Positions 34,720-47,037 are shown, counted from the first letter of the stretch. The stretch is DNA of 64,000 nucleotides from Welwitschia mirabilis (GCA_051453625.1 JBOZIK010000001.1:260909895-260973894); one strand, 5' to 3'. Notes: generated by a model from the sequence alone, not told the origin. A program made the numbers and translations.

Positions 34720-36012
34720 TTGAGTATACTAGACCATCTAGATACAAAGAATCATCTGAAAAGTAATAAGAAAAAATATCAACCACATGAAGTGTTTTGA
34801 AAATTTCTAAAGTATCTAATAAACCAACAACATAAGAATTATCATTAATCCTCTTCAAGATCTCATAAGAGTCATACTTCTTAGGCTGTAACTTGTTGTA
34901 TGTATTGACTGGATATCTTTCTTTCTTAGAAATACCATCACCTAATTGTCAATTTTAAAGACTTGTTGCCTACAATGCTAATCTGTAGTTTTCTTATACC
35001 CGGTATTAGCCTACTCTAATTTATACTTCATCTCTGCCTAAACATCCTGCCACTAACTAGCTAAATTTGCTATAGCTACATTGAGTACTAGAAATTTGAG
35101 TAATTTGATAAGATTAAAAATATGTTGTGGTTCTTTAGTGTAGACAACAGAAAATGGTGACCTGTTTAAAGCACTATGAACAATATTGTTATATGAAAAT
35201 TTAGCTTTTGGTAATGCACAATCTCATTGTTTGGGCCTATTTCTATAGATATTTTAAATAAGATTATGCAACATTTAGTTGACTACCTCTATTTATCCAT
35301 CTATTTGTGGATGAATAGTGCTACTAAAATTCAATAATGAGTCAAACATCTTTAATAAAGTCCTCTAGAAATAACTAAGAAACTTACTGTTCCTCTCAGA
35401 AGTAATGGTTTTAGGTATACCATGTAAGCAAATAATGTTCTTGAAGAATAATTTAACCACATTAGTCACATCTACAGTTTTCTTACAAGGGATGAAATGC
35501 ATCATTTTGGAAAACCTGTCAACAATAACAAGAATAGAATCCACATCCCTCTGGATTTGAGGTAACTCAAGCATGAAATCCATAGATAAGTCTTCATGAA
35601 TATTTTTAGGAATCGGTAATGGTGTATACAAACTAGTATTTTGAGATAGCCCTTTTATCGTTTAGCATACATAGTACCATTGAATAAGATTCATCACATC
35701 TCTTTGCATATGAGGCTAGTAGTATCTCTCCTAAATAGTAGCATATGTTTTATCCCATCCTAAATGACTAGTAAAACCCCCTCCATGTAAATCACGAATC
35801 AAATCCTTCCTTAAAGAAGTTTTGGGAATACAAAGATAATTTACCTTTATAAGATAGCTATCATGAATGTAAAAGTTACCATCAGCATGTTTATTAACAC
35901 AAGTATCCCATATTTCATGCAAATATTCATCAGTAACATACAATTCTTTCACAACATCAAATCCCACAACTTCCTGACTCATAGTAACAAGCAACTCTGC
36001 ATGTCTACTCAA
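34720..36012 (-). pseudogene. Integrase of the 34400-39496 element
   Basis: Integrase inserts the cDNA copy into chromosomes. The minus strand has two open stretches. At 36012-35731 is the N-terminal region, with LCIPKTSLRKDLIRDLHGGG and SHLGWDKTYA, matching 'C(I/V)P.(S/G)S.RE.L(I/L).E.HGGGL.GH.G..KT'. At 35631-35365 is the catalytic core entry, with [39 protein letters not shown] (first catalytic Asp in VDRFSK) and [17 protein letters not shown], where the usual SD(Q/R) reads SE. The C-terminal domain lies at about 34880-34720 (INDNSYVVGLLDTLEIFKT). Stops separate the stretches. Confidence 0.85.
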
Positions 36013-36222
36013 TGCATTATCTACTTTATTCTACATACCTTTCTTATGATTTAAAGTGAAAGTAAATTTCTCTAAAAATTAGGACCACCTAGCATGCATA
36101 CCCTTATTAATTATCCTATGACTTTTTTAATATTTCACGGTACCATGATTAGTATAAAAAAGCCTTCTTACTAATCAAATAATATCCCCAATTCTTCAAA
36201 GAACAAATAACAAAATAGAACT

Positions 36223-37085
36223 CTAGTCATATGTGAACCATTTGCACTTGGCATTACTAAGATTCTCACAAAAATATGCTATTGGTCGTTTTCTCTGGGA
36301 TAATACAGTAGTTATTCCCACAACACTAGCATCACACTCGACCTTAAATAAGGCATCAAAGTTAGGTAATGCTAATACTAAAGTAGTGCATATCTTTTCT
36401 TTTAACACTGCAAAACTAGTTTTAGCTCCCTCATCTCACTGAAACTTTTCCTTCTTCAAACACTTAGTAACTAGTGCTATAATGCTACTGAAATTCGTAT
36501 GAAATGCCTATAGAATGTAGTCAGCCCATGAAAACTCCTAATCTTAGTTACTATTTTTGAGTATTGTCAACTCTCTAATAGCTCAAATCTTTTCTTCATC
36601 TATCCAAATACAATCTGATCCAACTACATAACCTAGAAATAATAGCCTATCGGTTATGAAGTTTCACTTCTTTAGGTTAGTATATAATGTAAATATGAGA
36701 TATGATCCTTTTTTATTTGACTATATATTAGGATATGATCAAAATAGACAATCATAAATTTGCTAATAAATGGCTTTGGTACCTGATTCATGAGTTTCAT
36801 GAAAGTTTTGGGAGCATTTGACAATCCAAATGGCATTGTAAGCACTCATGCAAACCTTCCTTTATCTTGAAAGCAATTTCCACTTGTCTCTAGGTCTAAT
36901 CTAGATTTGATGGTATTTGCTATGAAGGTTAATCTTGGAAAAAAAACCTATGCATCATGCAACATATCAAGCATGTCATCTAGCTAGGGGATGAACAATT
37001 TATATCCCATAATAATATTATTGATGACTTACATATCAACATGCATCCTTTAACTACCATCTTTCTTTAGAGTCAGTAATGCTGG
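36223..37085 (-). pseudogene. Reverse transcriptase and RNase H of the 34400-39496 element
   Basis: RT at about 37085-36735 reads [49 protein letters not shown] and [10 protein letters not shown], matching 'LL..KKDGSWRMCVD.RAIN.IT', 'LDDMLD.L', 'MPFGL.NAP.TFMRLMN' and 'YFDDILIYS' of Ty3 RTs. The second catalytic aspartate is changed to His (YFDH, 36735-36746). RNase H is the open stretch 36408-36223: [18 protein letters not shown], then [16 protein letters not shown], matching 'F.VECDAS..GIGAVL.Q.G.P(I/V)A(F/Y)(F/Y)SE'. The catalytic D of ECDAS is kept. Plus-strand ORFs at 36233-36442 and 37226-37429 are antisense shadows. Confidence 0.88.
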
Positions 37086-37761
37086 AATTGCATAGGATTC
37101 ATTATCTTCTAAATATGTCACTTAGATAGTAGCTCTTCAACTTGCTTTTAGAGAATTTTTCCCTTCTTTGGACTCATTCTATAATGTACTAAATTTTGCA
37201 AACTAGCACCAAAAACTAGATTAATATGGTATTGATGTCTCTCATAAGTGGTAACCCTATAGATAGTTCTTTGGGTATGACATCACTGAACTCCTCCAAC
37301 AATTGTTTAATAACACCTGCATACTCCACTACCTTCTTCTTCTCCTCTGATACCAACACCTATTTCATAACTAAAGCGGTTACCTTATTTGTCTCCTTTA
37401 AAGCCTCCTTAAACTCAATTTTAGAATGAATCAATGTAAAGAAATTCCTGCCCTCCACTTTAGAAGCTTTAGTTTCAGAAATTCCTTTCATTGACAACAA
37501 AGTATACTTCCTATCATCTTTTTGTAGTCTGTATGTATTTTCTCTTCTATCATGCTATGCTATAATGTCAAACTACTAAGATCAAGCAAATAACAAGTGA
37601 TAGGCATCCATACCTACCAGATCAAAATATATTTCATCCTTATACTTACCAATAGAAAAAGATATCTTGCAATGTTTAGTTACCTAAATTTTATCTCCTT
37701 CCTTAATCCAACTGATTAAGTATGGATTAGGATGTTTCTCCACCTTTAATCTTAAACTTTC

Positions 37762-37825
37762 CATAGCATCTTTACTAATGATATTCTCACAGCTATCACT
37801 ATTAATAATGGCATTAAATACATGA
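37762..37825 (-). pseudogene. Retropepsin (protease) motif of the 34400-39496 element
   Basis: The minus strand reads VFNAIINSDSCENIISKDAM, matching the Ty3 block 'IID.GS(C/S).N(V/F)(V/I)S..(L/M)'. The catalytic DxGS position reads NSDS, so the site is altered. In an active element the enzyme cleaves Gag-Pol. Confidence 0.65.
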
Positions 37826-38010
37826 TTTAGAATGGTGCACCTAGTTCTAAATAATTGATGTCGTTGGGTATCAGTCTCCTACTTTGGTGTGAACATCATC
37901 CTCTTTAACATATAAATTTGACTCTTGTCGTTCTCAATGTCATCCTCAGAGTCACAATGTTATACCTCTCCATCCTCATCTTATCGCTTTACCACATGAA
38001 CTACTTTTAT

Positions 38011-38922
38011 AAGAGGATAATCACTAGATCTTTGGCCTAGTTTATTGCACTGAAATAACTTTCCTAAGATGGGTCTAGCATAGGGATTAGGGGCTTTTAG
38101 TGTCTCTTTTACATCTACTACCTACTATTTACTAGTAGCTCTCTCCTCTTCATTCTTGCTTTCCTGAACTATCTTACCTTTATCATTGGAAGTTGTTGTC
38201 TTATAAGTATCCCCACCATAATTCCTGTGAGGATATTCTACTTTACTTCTTTTTTGCATCAATTTTTCAGCCCTTAAAGCTAACTTATGAGCTTCAAACA
38301 AAGTTCTCATCACTAGTACTCTAGTTCTATCTTTAATGACTAGTTTTAAACCCTTTAAAAATTTGACTAACTATGGCCCTTTAGTCTCCCTCAGGTCATT
38401 TCTTATTACTAATCTTATGAACTCTGCATAGTATTCATGTATAGTACTTTGATCCTGTTGGCACCTCTGATACTACTAAAATAGAAACTATAAATAATTA
38501 GGTTAAAGAAATTCACTAATCAATAATTGCCTCATTATTTTTCATGTTCTATTAGGTGCTTTTCCTTGATATTTTATTCTAAACTGCATCCTCTCCCGCC
38601 AATTTCAAGCACTATGCTTTATCTTGCATGCAACCAACTCAACCCTTCTCTTTCCTAGAATTTTCATATTATTAAAGAAATGGTCTTTGTCTATGATTCA
38701 ATCAAGAAAACCTTCAATACTTAGAATACCATGAAAGTAAGGAATATCTACCTTTAATTTGTAATTTGTTTCTCTTTCTTTCTGGTCATTCCTTATGTAG
38801 CATGCATGTCTTTCATGAGGTTCTTCAAAATAGTCATCATAGTCCTCCTCTAAATCATCTACCATTTTCACCTGTCTTCCATGTTCATGAACTTTAAAAG
38901 CAAGTCTGATAATAGGATTCAT
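38011..38922 (-). pseudogene. Gag (capsid and zinc knuckle) of the 34400-39496 element
   Basis: Two open stretches. 38922-38698 contains YKLKVDIPYFHGILSIEGFLD, matching the plant Ty3 gag entry 'YK(M/L)K.DIP.F.G.L.IE.FLDW'. 38313-38125 contains TLFEAHKLALRAEKLMQKR, matching the 'T..EA...A...E....R' block before the nucleocapsid. A zinc knuckle relic at about 38065-38011 reads LFQCNKLGQRSSDYP: three of the four ligands of CX2CX4HX4C are replaced. Gag would form the particle that packages the RNA. Confidence 0.82.
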
Positions 38923-39189
38923 GTAACCTACATTGCCACCAGGTACTCTCCTGCCATCATTCTAGTTCCAGTTGGAATCATCAAGTCGTTCCTCCAGTCG
39001 ATTAAGGATCTCTTCTAGGTAATGAAAATGTTCATCATAACATTAAAGCCTAATATCAGTTTGATTATCCAAAGCACTAACATGTCAATCTCCACTCCAA
39101 GATATAGGGTTTCAACCCTCCAATCATGATCAAAAGAATTGCTGCTAGCTCTTCCTAGACCGATTGATATCAAGCCATTAAGAAAATCT

Positions 39190-39202
39190 ACTCTAATACC
39201 AA
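39190..39202 (-). promoter_or_regulatory. Primer binding site, initiator-Met tRNA type
   Basis: The minus strand reads TTTGGTATTAGAGTAG next to the 5' LTR end. The canonical plant site is TGGTATCAGAGC; differences are C-to-T. This confirms 39205-39496 as the 5' LTR. Confidence 0.8.
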
Positions 39203-39204
39203 AC

Positions 39205-39496
39205 TGACATAGTAAGAAAGCATTTAATAGTTACGCTGAGGATGATTAGACTTCAACTACAAGAATCTAATTCTTTATTCCATCCCCTTAAAATAGTACA
39301 TAAGCCACTTATTTATAAGATGTCAATCCTTTTAACAGAAATTCCTAAATAATGTGGGACTAAAGAAAAAATAGGACAATAATAATATATGCTAAATAGA
39401 AAAATATAAAAATAAAACTATTGGATCACATCATTTTACCCCTCTTAAGTAGGCTCAACCCAATCCATGAAGTCACAGGTATTACATTCCATATCA
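39205..39496 (-). repeat. 5' LTR of the 34400-39496 element
   Basis: 292 bp, aligned without gaps to 34400-34691. Followed by TGAGT at 39497-39501, the right target duplication. Confidence 0.9.
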
Positions 39497-39501
39497 TGAG
39501 T

Positions 39502-39935
39502 AGTGCCCTAGAATCAAGGACATCAAAAGAAAAATAATTGATTAGAGTAGAAGCAGAGGTAGCATCAGAGAAGAGGAGGATAAATTAGTAATGAAGGGAA
39601 AATAATAATGAGAATAAGGGAAAGAAATATCCAAAATAAAGCTTCATTTGAGGCATATTATAATACCTATCAAAGTGTAATACCAATATTCTATTACACA
39701 CAGAAAGGACCATGTCATAGGAGAAGAGAAATTACAAAATATAGAAGGAGATTAATAGAGAAGCAATAGAGAAAATATGTCATTATAGTGGACATTACAG
39801 TTCTAGGAAACACTTAGGAAAAATCCCTACAAAAAAGGAAAAACTAGATGCTACATTAATAGTGAGATAAAAAAGCAAAGCCCCATTATATATAAGGGAT
39901 TTCATAGCTTAAAATCCATCACTATCGTAGAAAAA
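39502..39935 (+). repeat. Host repeat copy A, right part
   Basis: 39502-39645 is the right half of the segment absent from copy B. From 39646 (TTTGAGGCATATTATAATAC) to about 39935 the sequence aligns with 63732-64000, including TCAAAGTGTAATACCAAT and AGGAGATTAATAG. Where the homology ends on the right cannot be told, because copy B runs off the window. Confidence 0.65.
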
Positions 39936-40899
39936 GAAGAGGCTATGGATTTTGTAGCCTTTTCTTGATCCTTATATATTCCATTTCTATCTGGTTAATA
40001 ATAAATCAAAGTTATATACTAGATCCTACTAGAAGCGAATCACAAATTGTAGCTAATGTCTTTATGCAAATAGACTAAAAAAGAAAAAAAAAAAAGAATA
40101 ATAGGTCTTAGTCTTGTTATCACATCTCAGAGTTTGGACAGTGGACACTTGTAACTTGGTGATTCTCTTATTACCTATATTTATTTCTTAATTTTATTAG
40201 TATTTTAATTGTCATTTTATTAAAGTAAATTTGCAAAGAATTAAAAAAGAGAGAACTATAAAAATTTATTAATGCTAATAAATCAAACTTGCCAAAGTAG
40301 TTTTATAATAAATTTCTTTAAAGAAATTATTTTTAATTTGGAAGTCCTTATTTCCCAAATATGTTTTTTTTATGTTTATGCTCTCTTTTAAAAGTGAATG
40401 TTTTAATAACAATAACAAAGATATCATATTGTTTAGCTAAATAAATTCCTTTTAATGGTTTATGAAGCAACATACTTAGATGACATAAATATTAGTTTGG
40501 ATTTAATTTTCCCTTTTCAAGTAATTGTAAATACATCCTAGTGTCATTATCATATGATGTTAAACTTATGGAGGATTTTTGGAAACAGACATACTTTTGG
40601 TTCATCTTAAGATAATAATAATACATTAGTGCTATTTAAGAATATCCTCTTAAATCTTAGTTGTGAAAATTAGCTAAAAAATTCAACACTAAAAGAAGTG
40701 TTTCAAACTTAATCAAATCCAATTGCCAAAATGACATTAGGCTAAAATAAGTCAAACAAAGTTGGGTCTAAATAAATCACCTAAAAAATTACCTATCATT
40801 AAGGGACATTTAAAACTAATCCATCATTTGTGAAAAACTATCCTAAATAGTTTAGCACTAGAAGGATTATCCCTCTTATGGATTCCTCAATTATTTGTT
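39936..40899. other. Unassigned stretch
   Basis: AT-rich, with no ORF or recognised repeat. It may be more of host repeat copy A, or the leader of the Tat-like element that becomes readable to the right. Confidence 0.35.
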
Positions 40900-41575
40900 T
40901 AACCTTTTTTATTCATCTTTTTCACTACCTTACCTTAACTTCGAATAGCCATAATATTAATTTTAACAAGAGGTAAAATGGTTTCCATTCCTAAGGAGAT
41001 GTACAAATTTCTTATCCAACAAGAACCTTCTATCCTCTATGTAGATATATTTTATGCTATCATGGACTATATAACCTAGTGAAACATCTACCTTGTCCAT
41101 CCTATTAAGCAAACTTATGCTATTACATATAAGAACTAAGGGTTAACCCACTAAGAAAAGATTTAAACTCATGAGAATAAGCTCCTCCTTGAAATTAGCA
41201 ATGATTAAGAGTTTATTAATGAATGGAATCATGAGGAAAACCTAGAATCCCCACAAAAACCACATGTGCAAGGTCTAGATACATAGGATGATGATGACAA
41301 CCTATTCAATTACTCCACACATGAAGAGGAATCATCCAAAAACTAATAAGCTAAAAATAGAGCTCACATCTAACAAATTTGACCACTATCTAGGAAGTTA
41401 TTAACAATATAAAACAAAGTCTCCAAAGTAAGAAAACTATTTAGAATAACTTCAATGATATGCCCATTTATTCTTCTATCCCTTTGAAGATCCTTACATC
41501 AAATAAAATGTTATATTTTGAAAAGTTTACTAGTGTAGAAGTTTACATCATGCATGTTAAAAATTTCAAACATAG

Positions 41576-41637
41576 ATGTGATACAATGTTGATTATAATC
41601 AACATTGTATCATGCATGTGATACAATGTTGATTATA
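41576..41637. repeat. 34-bp perfect palindrome plus a third copy of the arm
   Basis: 41579-41612 is a perfect inverted repeat with no spacer. Each arm is TGATACAATGTTGATTA or its complement. The same arm recurs in direct orientation at 41619-41637, 40 bp from the first. It lies between gag blocks of the Tat-like relic. Looks like a local template-switch or hairpin product. Confidence 0.92.
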
Positions 41638-43178
41638 ACGCCACATGTCATCTATTTTATTGCTTGTTAAAAAAATAATCCCTTGAGTGGTATCATAACA
41701 TACCTACACACTCTATCACATATTGAAATAACTCCTTAAAATGTTTATCTAACATTATTTAATTAACATCTTAAAGAAGAAGACCTTATATACTTTGATG
41801 ATCATGTGATAATAGCCTAATGAGAATGTATAATAATACATACAATGATGAAGAATCATCACACTGCTGGTGAAGATTCCAATTATGGATTTAGACATAA
41901 TGTATCTTTTCATCAAATCCTATGTACTATATGTTTGGAACATCTAAGAATTAATGTTTCAAAACTTTTGAATAAGCTATTACCCTAGCCATGAAAATAG
42001 AAGTTGTAGAAGAAGAAAAAGGATCCATCAAATATGACAACATGTTATAAAGGAAATCATTTAAAAATGATAACAACAATACTAAAAGTAGCAAAAAAAA
42101 GAACATTGGTGTTATTGACCAACCAAATCAACCAATTTACATGCTTCAACTAATGGACAACTTAATGATGGTACTAATGATACCTTAGGACCCTTTTCTT
42201 TTACAAGATTTTTCTCTTTAATTAGTCTATCATTAACCATATTATCCTTCATTATAACAGGTGCAACTTTTAACATAATCACAAACTTAATAATAAGCAT
42301 GTCCATCTCAAAGCCAAGGTGTAAATAAGTCTCAAGGTCAAAACTCAATCCATTGACTAAGAAGGAGCTTTACAAATCCAAACATCCTAATGGAATAAAT
42401 CCTTTTTTTAACAAATGGTAAATGAATATGTTATATTAGCTTAAATAGAAATAAAATGTACAACATAGATTAAAGGATATTTTTTCCAAGAACAATAGAA
42501 ATCCCTCTGAAATTTGAACTTCCAAATATTAGCATCTAAATTTATCAAAAAAAGTAGCATAACCCAATGGGTTTATGACAAAATAATATTTAGAAGAATC
42601 TAAAGATGAGAAATTTTCTAGTCAATCCCAAGGCCTCTACAATCTTAGGGAATTCATTAGAAGGAGATTTGAGATTGCTTATCATCTTAGATGTTCTTCT
42701 TTATTTCCTTTTTAATTTTACCTTTTCTAGTATTTATTCTAATTTTTATATCCATCTATTCAGGATTTCCATTTCTATTACCTATTATTACATCTAAAAC
42801 ATGCTCCTCTACATGGTTATCATTATCTATTTTATCCTATTTCATTTACATTTTTGACATCTATTCTTGCAAGCATTATCTAAATTTATTGAGCATAAAG
42901 TATCTTTAGATGTCTTTTCAAGTCCTTTGTTAAATCTCAAGGTTTTAAAAGAGTAAACTTGTGCCTTTTAGATGTGTATTATGTGTTGCTTTTCCTATTT
43001 GGTGATTTTTCATTTATTTCCTTTTTTTTTTCTTGCATCTATTCCAGTTCTTCTTCTAATAGAATATCATATTTGTTTTCTTGAAATATTAGATCATTTT
43101 TTAAAATTAAAGCTAGTTTCTTTTTGTGATCATTTTTGACTTCTTGCCAATCATTTTTTTCCACTTCTTGTTTTCCAT

Positions 43179-43870
43179 ACATTTCTCCATTGTATGCCTA
43201 TTTTTACCACACTTTGAACACTACAACAAAATATTTTTATTTCTAAATTAAAAACTAATTCCCCTTACATAGTATTCAAGATTAGTTTTTTTTACTTTAA
43301 AGCTATCTAGTTTCATGTAAATACATATTCTAGCCATTGTCATTTTTGCTATTAAATCTATATTCCTGTCAAGTCTAACAAACTCTTTTAGCATGTCATC
43401 AAGTTTCTTAAATAAATATAGGTACCATATTTTTGGATGAGTGTTTAATATAATGAATCGAAACCAATAAATTTTTAGAAATGGTGGGTTTATCAAGAAT
43501 AAAAGAAGACCATTTGGTTAGGGACAGATTTTATGACTTAAAAATAGGGCCCTCCTACTAAAACCTTATTCATTTCTTCTTTAGACTTGAAAATAAAATG
43601 TGATAACCCATTTTTAAGATGTATTATCTTGTAACTTATATAAAACTTTTGATCACATCATAGAAGCACTTTTTCAATGAATAGGATCCCTTTTAAGGAT
43701 TGGAATTTTCTAATGAGATTATTTCTGAAATAAACCTCTAGATGCTTAAAGTAGTTGATGGAAATTTTTACATAAATTATATCTATTTTATGCTTAAAAC
43801 CAAATTCTAAGTTAGGAAAACTTTAAGACTTACTTTTTTCCACTAAATCGGTAGAGGATTTGATACCTAA
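43179..43870 (-). pseudogene. LINE ORF1 (DUF4283-like domain and CCHC zinc knuckle)
   Basis: On the minus strand, from about 43870, the reading includes FKSKEEMNKVLVGGPYF and PNQMVFFYS, like DUF4283 '(V/I).F....D...(V/A)L.(G/N)(G/R)PW' in ORF1 of plant L1-type LINEs. The open stretch 43496-43248 follows with LDRNIDLIAKMTMARICIYM, matching 'D..T......(F/M)AR(I/V)C(V/I)(E/K)'. At 43220-43179 is CSKCGKNRHTMEKC, a complete CX2CX4HX4C zinc knuckle, in the same frame after one stop. ORF1 proteins bind the LINE RNA. It lies antisense inside the Tat-like relic, hence a later insertion. ORF2 was not recognised downstream. Confidence 0.75.
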
Positions 43871-45420
43871 TGAATTCATCATTATTGGATAACTAAGTGT
43901 TGCTTTTGAAAGTGTGTTGATGATGCATTAGATCAAGGGTACAACCACCTCTAAAAAACATTCAAGAAAAAAAACTCTCACATATAGAAGCTACAAAAGA
44001 GGAGAACACACTAGTGCATTGAAGATGTACCAAATTCGAGCAAGAACATCCCTTGGACTTCCATCACATACCCTGAAAATGAAATCCTAGCTTCAATATT
44101 CTACTATTATTTTCTCTCCAATCTTGGGAAGGATTTCTCAAAATAAATCCTCTTAATAATAGTAAAAAATCAAGTAATCTAATTTCATTTAATCAAAAAA
44201 AGTTATCCTAACACACCCAAAACTAAAGGGTATGATGAATCAGAGTACTATGAATACCACTATGTCTAAGGACATCATATTAAAAACTATTTTAACCTAA
44301 ATCATATTTTCCAAGATATTACCAAAAATAAAAAGGAGATAAATTTTAACATGATATTAGTTGTTACAAATGAAAAATTATAGATCTATAAAAACCTTTT
44401 TTCTTCACAATCTTCTGTGTTATAATTATCACAAAATGTAGTATTTCAAAAACATAATAATTCCTTTGTAATTTTTGAAATCTAGAATTAATGTGAGAAA
44501 TCCTTAAAGAAAATTATTTAAGATAAGAAAGAGAAATTAGAAGTAATAGTTTGAAGAGAATATTCTTAAACCTATCTTACTTCTGAGCCACATGCACAAA
44601 TGTAGTCACTTTCATCTAAAGTAGAGGAGGCATATTATTATCTAACTTTATTAATTGGGAGCTATAAGTCTTATAGACATGCATTCAAAAAAATATATGA
44701 GGATCCTTTGAGCCTAAAATCATCTTCTAATCAAATTTAGCTACCCAAGTAGGAAGTCATCTCAAAGTAGATAAATGTTCATAAGAGAAAAGAAGATAAA
44801 GAAACAATCTAGTTTTCATACCATGAGATCTCTACCACCCCTATGAGGATAATTGTAATCAAAATATCCTACATTTTGGTGAACATTGGAACTACCAAAG
44901 TAAGTAGTTCTTTGTTGATTATAGAGCCAAATTAAATATACTAGGCTTATCATGTCTTAAAGAGCTTAAAATGGCCCATCTCCAAAATTCAAAAGGAGTG
45001 TGACCATTGTAGGTTTAATGACTATGAAGACAAATCAAGAGGAATAGTCACTTTACTTATTAAAGTGGTTTAAAAGGTAAAGGATACTGAGTTCCATGTA
45101 ATTGATAATGCAACATCATTTAATTTATTATTAGAAATATAATGGACATGGGGACAAGTATATCTCTACCCCATCAAAAGCTAAAATTACTTGGATCTAG
45201 AATTTTAGTTCCACTAAAATGAAATCACACTATGATAAATGTGAAGTCTCCATCCACATCATTTTCTTCACAACCATCTTTCATACTTGAGAAGATGACT
45301 ATATCTTGTACCTCAAACATGATCTAGTGGATCCTCATAAAATAACGTCTCATCCATACCTAATACTTAACTCCTAGATGTGGGCTAGACTCCTTTCCTC
45401 CTATACAACTTTCCAACTAG

Positions 45421-45456
45421 CTCGTGAACCAAGCTTCTCAAGACCTTTTTCAAAAA

Positions 45457-45499
<43 letters not shown>

Positions 45500-47037
45500 A
45501 ACATATGTACATATGTATATGTAAAAAAAAGTTAAAAAATATAATACAATAAGAAAGTAATATAATTAAAAAAATAAAATAAAAAACAAATGATCAAATA
45601 AAATAAAAAATATAAAAAATAAAATAAAATGCTAGCGTGCTTATCTATTCAAAGTGCAAAAAACAAGTTCCTCGATAGTCAAATTACCTCATGTAAAATG
45701 CATTCATACAACTGAGTAAAGTTTTGGTGGTTGAGTAAAATCCTTAATCTATCACATTGCTTATGCATATTTTAAAAGTATGATATGTTGAAACTCTTAA
45801 AAAACCTCTTTCAAAATAAAGGAAGAAAAAAGAAAAAAATATTATCAATAAAAGAAAATTAAAAGTACATTTCATTTTTTTTCTTGTTATGATTTAGTCA
45901 TTTTTTACATATTCACTGGTCAATTTAAATGCTTTTCCCTTACATTTATTATTTGAATGATACATTCTATGTATATACGCATTGATTTTTATGTAGAATG
46001 ATATTGTTCTTTTACACATGTCATGAAAATTTCATGCTTGAATTGTTTGTTTATGTTTTATGATTATGGCTAACTTGATGAAATGAATCATTCAGCCAAT
46101 CAATGATGTTCAAAATAGACATGAATTACATATGTCTGGCAGAGGTCCTTTCATCTTTTATCTTTTTATTATTGCACCACAACATGCATTTCATTTGTCG
46201 AGGTACTTTACTTCCATAGGGTTATTCCTATTCATTTAGCATAATACAAGTTTTTCTTTTCATGTTCATTTTCCTTCATCTTGTACTCTTACTTTTTCTT
46301 CTAAATCTTTTATCATCTACAATGCCAATAATGATAATCTTCTTCATCTACATTTTAACTTAAATAATCTATTATTTTAAATTAAAAAAAAAAACAAGAA
46401 TAAAACTAGCATTATTTTAAAGTCTTCCTTCAATCCTTTTAGTATTTATCTCCTTCCTTTTTTTCATCCTTTAAGTCTAGTTATTTGATCTCATCACATA
46501 ATGTTTTAGTACATCCTTATAATGAGTTAACTTCTAAGTGGTTAAATCCTCGTCTTATAAAGAAGTGCACCTTAAATAGCTTTGTTGAGATTTCTAATTT
46601 AGATGCTAAGAAAATCTTAGGGTTAATGAATAATAATTGATATTATGTCAATAATTACTAACATGCTCTTAGACTGATAGAAGTAATAGAGTAGGAAGAT
46701 CCTCTTAATTGAGAGCTAATTATTCCTTTTCATTTACCTAAATGATTCTTTGATAGGGACTATTGGTTAATTCATTTCTCTATTTAACTATCTATTCATT
46801 TAATGTTATGCTAAACTATGTTTAAATATTCATGAAAGTAGTTTTCTATTTTGGAGCATTTATGATGGTAAGATTGGATTTCATCCAATCTTAAGACAAT
46901 CTCATGTATATGACCTATATTGTATTATGTTATTCTACATTAGCATCAATTATGTTAAGTTTGATGCTTATTTTTAGCTATGAATCTTATAATTTATCAT
47001 TGTAATGATTAATCAATGTTATCCAAAAAAAAAAAAA
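45421..47037. other. Unassigned stretch with (TA)n and A-rich sequence
   Basis: (TA)n at about 45460-45492, then A/T-rich simple sequence to about 45640. The rest up to 47020 has no ORF or domain I recognise. A run of 14 A ends it at about 47022-47035. Confidence 0.5.

Larger units (their letters stand above)
34400..39496 (-). mobile_element. Complete but decayed Ty3/gypsy retrotransposon, 5.1 kb
   Basis: Both LTRs are 292 bp (34400-34691 and 39205-39496), with no indels between them and about 54 mismatches by hand count (about 18 percent). TGAGT flanks the element on both sides. On the minus strand the order is 5' LTR, primer site (about 39190-39202), gag, zinc knuckle, protease, RT, RNase H, integrase, purine tract (AAGTGGAAGAGA, about 34693-34704), 3' LTR. 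Small size and short LTRs fit the Reina-type chromovirus range, but no chromodomain was seen, so I call only Ty3/gypsy. It inserted into host repeat copy A. The element is dead: many stops and a changed RT active site. Confidence 0.9.
40900..45420 (+). mobile_element. Tat-like Ty3 gag-protease relic, plus strand
   Basis: Plus-strand readings show the gag block PLEWYHNIPTHSI at about 41680-41720 (Pfam retrotrans_gag 'L.G.AL.WY..LP..SI.(S/T)W..L'), a nucleocapsid-like segment with GHHIKNYFNLNHIFQD at about 44250-44310 ('G(H)(H/R)T..C..L(K/R).(I/L)(I/V)..L' in Ogre/Tat gags), and a protease end with FNDYEDKSRGIVTLLIKVV at about 45010-45070 ('GF.G......G.(I/V)(T/E)LP(I/V)..G'), then FHVIDNATSFNLLL ('F.V(V/I)D..S.YN.(I/L)LGR'). 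RT, integrase and LTRs were not found. It is interrupted at about 42.1-43.9 kb by a LINE on the other strand. Confidence 0.62.

Noticed and set aside
42112-42348. 78-codon minus-strand ORF
   Set aside because: No recognisable domain; may be the LINE ORF1 tail or antisense of Tat-like gag. Left uncalled.
42606-42909. Two overlapping hydrophobic plus-strand ORFs resembling membrane proteins
   Set aside because: T-rich sequence in the plus frame gives Phe/Ile/Ser strings; they lie antisense to the LINE ORF1 region.
45460-45492. (TA)n tract as a replication origin or matrix attachment region
   Set aside because: Simple-sequence AT repeats alone do not support either function.
47022-47035. Run of 14 A as a LINE or SINE 3' tail on the plus strand
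   Set aside because: No readable LINE ORF2 or SINE promoter boxes upstream and no target duplication; A-runs are common in this composition.
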